This document shows positions 28,757 through 33,401 of a stretch of DNA of 33,401 bases, piece after piece. The DNA comes from Peribacillus frigoritolerans (GTDB lineage Bacteria; Bacillota; Bacilli; Bacillales; DSM-1321), in NCBI RefSeq assembly GCF_030676415.1, contig NZ_JAUUTW010000046.1:1-33401 (forward strand). The letters run 5' to 3'. The notes beneath the pieces were generated by a model that was not told the DNA's origin, did not search any database, and saw only the letters and a list, made by a program, of their open reading frames with translations. The first letter of the stretch is position 1, and every line of letters starts with the position of its first letter. The position numbers and the translations under genes are program-made.

Positions 28757-29195
28757 AAGAAAAAAATAGATGGATAGAAGGAAAATCCTTCTATAACATT
28801 TACAGATAGCTTATTATTTCGATTTTAAGGGACAATCCTTATTCTTAGCTGTCGAATACGACGGTCTTATTTAGCTAAGTAATTAACATTAGTACTAAGA
28901 AGCCGAGGTTGTACGTAGGTACCCTCTTACCATTAGTAAAATAATATCAGGCTAATAAAGCTTCCATTTTAATAAATTGTTTTTTATACTGATCACACAC
29001 CTTTTTTTATATTAGTAGTATCAGTATGTCGAAACTTTAGAAATTACTTGTATTTGTCTTAAAGTTTTTAAACTAGAACAAAGAAAAGCCGTATATACAA
29101 TGCGGCTTTCCTTTGTTCTCTTCAAACTTCAAGAGTTTTTACTAGCCTAGAACTGAGTATGTGACAATGTGTACATTAAATAAATTTTAATATAT
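28757..29195. other. 440 bp without a gene
   Basis: No ORF with a ribosome site. Contains a terminator at 29076-29118 and short imperfect palindromes (about 28780-28800 and 28848-28880), the first a possible terminator of the mutase gene (AAGGA AAATCCTT then C/T). Confidence 0.5.
29076..29118. terminator. Terminator beyond the microcin-like operon
   Basis: GAACAAAG-A-AAAGCCG / CGGCTTT-C-CTTTGTTC stem with an 11-nt loop. Bidirectional; about 80 bp past the MFS stop on the minus strand. Confidence 0.8.
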
Positions 29196-30431
29196 TCAAT
29201 CAGTTCCACTAGTTACTTCATTATTAACTTGTTGATTTTTTTGGAATAATGTCGTTTTAATTCCTATTAGAGATACTATGACTGTAAGAAGACCAGCTAA
29301 AATGAAGATTACTTCTACATTTACATATTCAACAAATATACCTGAAAGCATTCCACCGAAAGGTAAAGCTAAAAAGGCTAACATGCGCGTTGAGCTAATA
29401 ACACGACCAAGTAAAGCAGATGGAACTACTTCTTGTCTTAAAGTAAACCAATTAATTGCTAATAAAGTAACTGAACCTACAATTATTATTCTACATGCTA
29501 TTAATATTATTAGCAGTCCTTGAGACATTGTTAATGCTGTTTGCCCTAACCCTATTAAGATTCCAGCTAAAATGATTACATTCCCTCTTGGTAATTTGTT
29601 AATCTTATTGGCGAAATAAATTGCCAAAAATGAGCCTAGTGTCTGTAAAGAAAACACTAATCCAATATATTGAGAAGATAGATTCAACGTATCTTTTAAG
29701 TAAAACATGAATAAAGATTCCATTGCTCCATAACCTAAATTAATTAAAAATATAAAAATAGTACCTATTAATATTTTTTTAGTCTTAACTACATAATCAA
29801 TTCCTTCTTTTATAGAAACAATAATTGATGTATTGATGTTATTCTTATTCTGATATTTATTAGCTATAAAACCAATAAAAATCGCTGAAAAAAAATAAGT
29901 GACAAAATTAAAATATAATAGATTATATGTTCCCATTACAGCTATTAAAATACCAGCTATAGATGGCCCTATAAACGTAGTTATAGTTTCAGATAATTTA
30001 AATAAAGAATTCCCTTGAATTAAGTTTTTTCCTTGCAAGGTTTCTGGAACTATAGATTCAAAGCTAGGATGATAAAAGGCACTAACAGAAGATAATAAAA
30101 ATGCTATAACATAAATAACCCAAACTTCTAAATGATTCATAAGTGCTGAAATAGGAATGACAATGACTAAAATAGCCGAGATAATATCTCCTATCAGTAA
30201 GATGTTCTTTTTACTGATTCTATCTGCAAATGCTCCTCCTATCAAACTAAATAAAACTTGAGGAATTATTTCTAACACAAAAGTAAAAGCCATTAAACTT
30301 GGTGACTTTGTTAGTTCATAAACTAATAAAGGTAATGCAACTTGAAAAATTGAAGTGCCTAATTTACTAGTTGTAGCACTAAGAAATAAAAATAAAAAGT
30401 CTTTGTTTCTTAATACTTGATAAGATTTCAT
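29196..30431 (-). CDS. MFS exporter (MccC-like position)
   Basis: 411 aa, twelve predicted helices, start MKSYQVLRNKDFLFLFLSAT. The loop 2-3 motif GGAFADRISKKNILLIGDII and FYHPSFESIVPE, NSLFKLSETITTFIGPSIAG are typical of the EntS/drug-proton MFS branch to which microcin C exporter MccC belongs. Starts 23 bp after the E1-like gene with AAGGGG, so one operon. It probably exports the mature peptide and so also protects the producer. Confidence 0.88.
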   Translation of the reverse strand: MKSYQVLRNKDFLFLFLSATTSKLGTSIFQVALPLLVYELTKSPSLMAFTFVLEIIPQVLFSLIGGAFADRISKKNILLIGDIISAILVIVIPISALMNHLEVWVIYVIAFLLSSVSAFYHPSFESIVPETLQGKNLIQGNSLFKLSETITTFIGPSIAGILIAVMGTYNLLYFNFVTYFFSAIFIGFIANKYQNKNNINTSIIVSIKEGIDYVVKTKKILIGTIFIFLINLGYGAMESLFMFYLKDTLNLSSQYIGLVFSLQTLGSFLAIYFANKINKLPRGNVIILAGILIGLGQTALTMSQGLLIILIACRIIIVGSVTLLAINWFTLRQEVVPSALLGRVISSTRMLAFLALPFGGMLSGIFVEYVNVEVIFILAGLLTVIVSLIGIKTTLFQKNQQVNNEVTSGTD

Positions 30432-30454
30432 ACTTACCCCTTTTTATAATATAT

Positions 30455-31564
30455 TTACTGAGTTAATGTTACAGGTATTGAATAACAAACTGGGCATTTT
30501 TCTTGTCTTTCCCACTCTGAAATAGAATATGTTTGATATGTCGAAAAGTTTAATTCCATCATCTTACCTAATGACTTTGGCTCACTAATACCAGTAACAA
30601 GTCCTAAAAATTCATTAACGATAGCTCCAGCTAACATAGCTACATTAGGACTAATTGCTGCATTATTTCTTTGGAAGTTTACATGATTCATACTATTAAG
30701 TTGATCGTCAATAGCAGCATCACTGTCTATTACAGTCTGTTTATGGCATTCTACACAACCAGTTTCCCCAGGTATAATAGAATAAAAACGCCCTCTAGTA
30801 TTTAATACTCCACCAGAAACTAATGGTTTTCTTAACTTAACTACAGCCTCATTTACCCAGTCTTGAATATACAATGTTGGTTTATCAGCTACACAAATGA
30901 CGTATTCACTATTTTTAATATGGTTCATAACATCTTCTGCACATTCTATCCGTTTGTTTGTAATATTTAAGTTTACATTAGGATTAAACTTAGAAATTCT
31001 CTTCTTAGCAAGATCCGTCTTTAATTCATTAAGGTTTTCTTCAGAATATAACAACTGTCGATTAAAATTACTTAACTCTAAAGTATCAAAATCTAATGCA
31101 TTGATGTTATGAAATCCTAATGCTGCTAGATGATATAGTATCTGGCTACCTAAACCTCCAATACCTAACAAAGCAATATTAGTATTCATAATTTTTTCTT
31201 GGATCTCAAACTTACTATCTTCTAAAGATGTAAAAAGTGAAAAAAAGTTTAAATTTGCCTTATATCGTTCTTTCTCATATTCACCCATTACTTTAGGAAT
31301 AATAGAGCTGTCTTCTAAATATTTTTCTTCATCTAATGATTTAATGGCTTGATGTACTTCTTGAGAGGTGATATTTGGATATTTTAGAATTACTTTCTCA
31401 GTAATATCATCAATGGTATTTTCTCCATCGATTAACGAAATTAAATACTTAATACTACCATTAGGATCTTCAATAATTCCTGCCACTCCATCTTCTTCAC
31501 CTATATGTATTTCACTATTTACAAAAAACACAGGAATAGTTTCTTTAAATTTAGGTTTTACCAT
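30455..31564 (-). CDS. E1/ThiF-type adenylyltransferase with N-terminal peptide-clamp-like region (MccB-like)
   Basis: 369 aa, near MccB (350 aa). Residues 1-95 (TIPVFFVNSEIHIGEEDGVA ... LISLIDGENTIDDITEKVIL ... EVHQAIKSLDEEKYLED) look like the winged-helix RRE peptide-clamp seen in MccB. Residues 125-330 are the E1 domain: nucleotide loop NIALLGIGGLGSQIL, ALDFDTLELSNFNRQLLYSE with the adenylating Asp and Arg, DLAKKRISKFNPNVNL, and VICVADKPTL. Zinc Cys pairs in GCVECH and CPVC. It should activate a peptide C-terminus with a nucleotide. GGAGGG site 9 nt before ATG. It follows two peptide genes. Confidence 0.9.
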   Translation of the reverse strand: MVKPKFKETIPVFFVNSEIHIGEEDGVAGIIEDPNGSIKYLISLIDGENTIDDITEKVILKYPNITSQEVHQAIKSLDEEKYLEDSSIIPKVMGEYEKERYKANLNFFSLFTSLEDSKFEIQEKIMNTNIALLGIGGLGSQILYHLAALGFHNINALDFDTLELSNFNRQLLYSEENLNELKTDLAKKRISKFNPNVNLNITNKRIECAEDVMNHIKNSEYVICVADKPTLYIQDWVNEAVVKLRKPLVSGGVLNTRGRFYSIIPGETGCVECHKQTVIDSDAAIDDQLNSMNHVNFQRNNAAISPNVAMLAGAIVNEFLGLVTGISEPKSLGKMMELNFSTYQTYSISEWERQEKCPVCYSIPVTLTQ

Positions 31565-31594
31565 TTAAAAACCCTCCATTTTACAATTTACTTA

Positions 31595-31626
31595 AATAGG
31601 GAACTATCTGACGATAGTTCCCTATT
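31595..31626 (-). promoter_or_regulatory. Hairpin between peptide genes and enzyme gene
   Basis: Perfect 14-bp stem, 31595-31608 with 31613-31626 (AATAGGGAACTATC and complement), loop of 4. Followed on the minus strand by TTAAG, not a strong T run, so a partial terminator or mRNA stabiliser. E. coli mccA-mccB has a comparable intergenic terminator that raises peptide mRNA above enzyme mRNA. Confidence 0.8.
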
Positions 31627-31660
31627 CTTAAAATCTTGAAATTTAAACATTTAGCTATTA

Positions 31661-31723
31661 TTAACCTGGGAAGCTATATAAAACTGCAGCTTTTTTGCTA
31701 GTTTTTTGAATTTTAACTTTCAT
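31661..31723 (-). CDS. Precursor peptide 1, 20 aa
   Basis: ATG 31721-31723 to TAA 31661-31663, product MKVKIQKTSKKAAVLYSFPG. GGGGGTG ribosome site about 8 nt upstream. Basic N-terminal half, hydrophobic C-terminal half ending in Phe-Pro-Gly. Size and N-terminal style resemble the 19-20 aa microcin C precursors of Gram-positive bacteria, but the terminal residue is Gly, not Asn. It differs from copy 2 only at residue 5 (Ile/Val). Coding is supported by the duplication: most nucleotide differences between copies are silent. Confidence 0.88.
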   Translation of the reverse strand: MKVKIQKTSKKAAVLYSFPG

Positions 31724-31764
31724 GCTTAACACCCCCATGTATGTAATAATAGAATGAATAATTA

Positions 31765-31827
31765 TTAACCTGGAAAACTGTATAAAACTGCAGCCTTTTT
31801 GCTAGTTTTTTGAACTTTAACTTTCAT
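31765..31827 (-). CDS. Precursor peptide 2, 20 aa
   Basis: ATG 31825-31827 to TAA 31765-31767, product MKVKVQKTSKKAAVLYSFPG. GGAGGTG ribosome site at 8 nt, stronger than copy 1. First gene after the promoter. Silent differences from copy 1 (Lys, Ser, Tyr, Phe codons) and a single conservative change indicate selection on the peptide. Likely substrate of the E1-like enzyme at 30455; released product may be a peptidyl-nucleotide or other C-terminally modified peptide. Confidence 0.9.
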   Translation of the reverse strand: MKVKVQKTSKKAAVLYSFPG

Positions 31828-31859
31828 GCTTAACACCTCCATACCCTTAAGATATTTTC

Positions 31860-31888
31860 ATAATATTACCAACAGAAAGGAAATGCAA
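31860..31888 (-). promoter_or_regulatory. Promoter of the microcin-like operon
   Basis: Minus strand: TTGCAT (31883-31888), 17-bp spacer, TATTAT (31860-31865). Good sigma-A match about 35 bp before the first peptide ATG. Confidence 0.65.
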
Positions 31889-32193
31889 TAAATAAACAGA
31901 ATTTTTCCACAAATAGGAAAAATATATCAAAAACAGAAAAATGATTTATGGGTATGATTAACTCATTTTATGTCATAAGACCTTATTTACAAAATTGGTT
32001 GGAATGTATTCTACATTCACACAAAAAATATTTATTGTACATGCAATGAAATGAAACATTTTGTTGCATCTCCCCTTCTTATAAAACGATTTATTTCGTG
32101 AATATATCCAAATAAAAGAGCGAACCTTTGCATTTTATTTAGAGACTCTAGTAAACTTAATTTATAAGGTTGAATAGAAGGGAGAAAATATAA
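31889..32193. other. Divergent intergenic region
   Basis: About 300 bp, very AT-rich, between the peptide operon and the DinB-like gene. No further 20-aa frame or ORF is visible. It should hold the promoter of the gene at 32194. Confidence 0.5.
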
Positions 32194-32664
32194 TTGAACA
32201 CTATTGATTTCTTAGTATTAAACCTAAAAGAAACTAGAAGACGAAGTATTACTGTATGGCAAGCAATTTCTGTTGACAAATTAAATTGGAAACCAGATGA
32301 GAAGGCAATGACATGTTTAGAAATGGTTCGTCACGTATTAGAATCTGAGTATTATTATTATCTAGCTATTGAAAATAGAGGAAGTGTGAAGGATTTTCAT
32401 TCTCCATTTGAAAAAAGACCGTATATATCAATTGAAGATGAATTAGATTTTGCAGAGAGTTATCACAAAGAATTTTTACGTTCCGTTCATTCCTTTTCTA
32501 ATGAAGATCTAAGTGCAATTAAAATTGATCGCTCTGATGTAGGCTATGTTCGTTCATTAGGAGATATGTTAATGCGTATCGCATATCATGAAGCAGTGCA
32601 TACAGGGCAATTCTTAGATTATTTAAGAACAATGGAAGTTGAGCGACCTAATATTTGGGATTAA
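32194..32664 (+). CDS. DinB-family protein
   Basis: 156 aa. TTG start with AAGGGAG 9 nt upstream. Metal ligands: His in EMVRHVLESEYYYYL and two in IAYHEAVHTGQFLDYLR. DinB enzymes include bacillithiol-dependent transferases. It is divergent from the microcin-like operon and inside the same pair of 24-bp repeats, so it might take part in self-protection, though no DinB protein is known for that. It is unrelated in codon use to the GC-rich DinB at 17517. Confidence 0.88.
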   Translation: MNTIDFLVLNLKETRRRSITVWQAISVDKLNWKPDEKAMTCLEMVRHVLESEYYYYLAIENRGSVKDFHSPFEKRPYISIEDELDFAESYHKEFLRSVHSFSNEDLSAIKIDRSDVGYVRSLGDMLMRIAYHEAVHTGQFLDYLRTMEVERPNIWD

Positions 32665-32759
32665 CACTAAACTTCCTGTACACTCTGTTATAATAACCAA
32701 GATAATACAGAATATCTCCTAGAGGAGTATAAGAGTTGAGGATGAAAAACAATTGACAT

Positions 32760-32803
32760 AAATCCAGTAAGCCCAAATTTAAAAGATGGGCTGTACTGGA
32801 TTT
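32760..32803 (+). terminator. Hairpin / weak terminator
   Basis: AATCCAGTAAGCCCA / TGGGCTGTACTGGATT stem, A/T loop, then TAAAAG. No T run, so a weak terminator. It ends exactly at the 24-bp repeat copy 2. Confidence 0.65.
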
Positions 32804-32826
32804 AAAAGTGTACTTTTACGAACGGG
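32803..32826 (+). repeat. 24-bp direct repeat, copy 2
   Basis: Identical to 27418-27441, same orientation; left arm of the palindrome is missing beyond TAAAAG. Confidence 0.9.
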
Positions 32827-32943
32827 TGTAACAATGCTATACCGACCATTTCGGGAATTTTTTAGCTTTAAACGGCGCTCAACCATTTTTATGAAATACA
32901 ACATTTTCTTTTTTGGATATTATTAAAATAATAGATCTGCTGA

Positions 32944-33159
32944 TTATGTTAATTTTAGTCCCTTCATCCTATCAGCCTGTGATCCTTTTATCATACCAAG
33001 AGGTTTTTGCTCGTATTTCCAAATGAAATCCTTGACAATGTAAGCGCTTTCTTTTACAATGATAATAGGTTGGATGGCATGCGTGGCCGTCATAGTATCT
33101 GGCGTAGGTGGGGCCAATACCCGGATCAGTACATAGAAGAAATCCCCTATTTTATGCAA
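32944..33159 (-). CDS. Doubtful ORF, 71 aa
   Basis: TTG start with only GGAAG at 10 nt. Composition is coding-like in IIIVKESAYIVKDFIWKYEQ then KPLGMIKGSQADRMKGLKL. No family recognised; it may be a fragment of a larger gene. The 140 bp around it hold nothing else. Confidence 0.3.
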   Translation of the reverse strand: MHKIGDFFYVLIRVLAPPTPDTMTATHAIQPIIIVKESAYIVKDFIWKYEQKPLGMIKGSQADRMKGLKLT

Positions 33160-33333
33160 CAGCTAGCTTCTTCCGAATAGGAAACAGTGATTCATCAATC
33201 ATGTTATTAAATACAAAAAAACTCAGTATTCGGTCAAATTCAGGGTTTCCCTAGCTTGAAAGCTCCCCTTAAAACCTTATGTTTTTATTACAAATATGTA
33301 TGCTAGTTTTATTGTAGAATGAGGAGGTGCTTT

Positions 33334-33401
33334 ATGGAGAACAAAAAAAGTTCCCTTTACGATGAATTACCGTTAGAATTATTGGCAGGATTTTATTATG
33401 A
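33334..33401 (+). CDS. 5' end of an unknown gene (partial)
   Basis: ATG 33334 after GAGGAGGTG, a very strong site. Reads MENKKSSLYDELPLELLAGF then YYE at the window edge. A short LYDELPLELLAGFYYE start recalls small conserved proteins on Bacillus plasmids and phages, but I cannot name it. Confidence 0.7.
   Translation, partial: MENKKSSLYDELPLELLAGFYY

Noticed and set aside
30897..31568. + strand frames over the E1-like enzyme gene
   Set aside because: Shadows of the minus-strand gene, without ribosome sites.

Overview
The window looks like accessory DNA (a plasmid or genomic island) of a low-GC endospore-forming Bacillaceae member such as Bacillus, Priestia or Peribacillus. This rests on AGGAGG-type ribosome sites, many TTG starts, AT-rich codons, dense recombination genes and small membrane or orphan proteins; no rRNA or core gene was seen to fix the species.

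Region 1 (1-8645) is an array of small, mostly single-gene units on the + strand. Each is followed by a copy of one repeat family. A full copy has an ACTAACGGGTGCGTTAG-type hairpin, a terminator-like hairpin with a T tract, and an ACTAACGGGGCAGGTTAGT-type hairpin. Cargo includes a NUDIX hydrolase, DUF4367- and DUF3888-like secreted proteins, small membrane proteins, a CopG-like protein, a beta-propeller and a XerC/D-type tyrosine recombinase (7015-7854) that sits between two copies. The layout resembles an integron cassette array.

Region 2 (8646-13546) has no repeats. It holds a putative AbiC-type phage-exclusion protein, a frameshifted membrane gene, a small toxin-like membrane peptide, other small genes and a two-gene operon of unknown function.

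Region 3 (about 13703-23590) is a 9.9-kb Tn554-like element that has split a short radC gene: the N-terminal half is at 23591-23896 and the C-terminal half at 13547-13702. Its transposition genes (tyrosine recombinase, XRE regulator, second zinc-finger recombinase) lie at one end. Its cargo is an HNH nuclease, a DUF6338-like membrane protein, and a second set of the region 1 repeats, now in the opposite orientation, with DinB, VOC, GNAT and small membrane genes on the minus strand.

Region 4 (23897-27440) has a strongly structured non-coding segment, a TcmP / Gp37-Gp68 gene pair, and a serine recombinase with a palindromic res-like site.

Region 5 (27441-33401) lies largely between two 24-bp direct copies of the res core. 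It carries a PEP mutase/isocitrate lyase family gene and a compact microcin C-like operon on the minus strand: two tandem 20-residue peptide genes, a hairpin, an E1/ThiF enzyme with an N-terminal peptide-clamp-like region, and an MFS exporter. The peptides end in Pro-Gly, not in the Asn that MccB enzymes normally modify. This operon and the repeat-cassette system are the two most interesting things seen.
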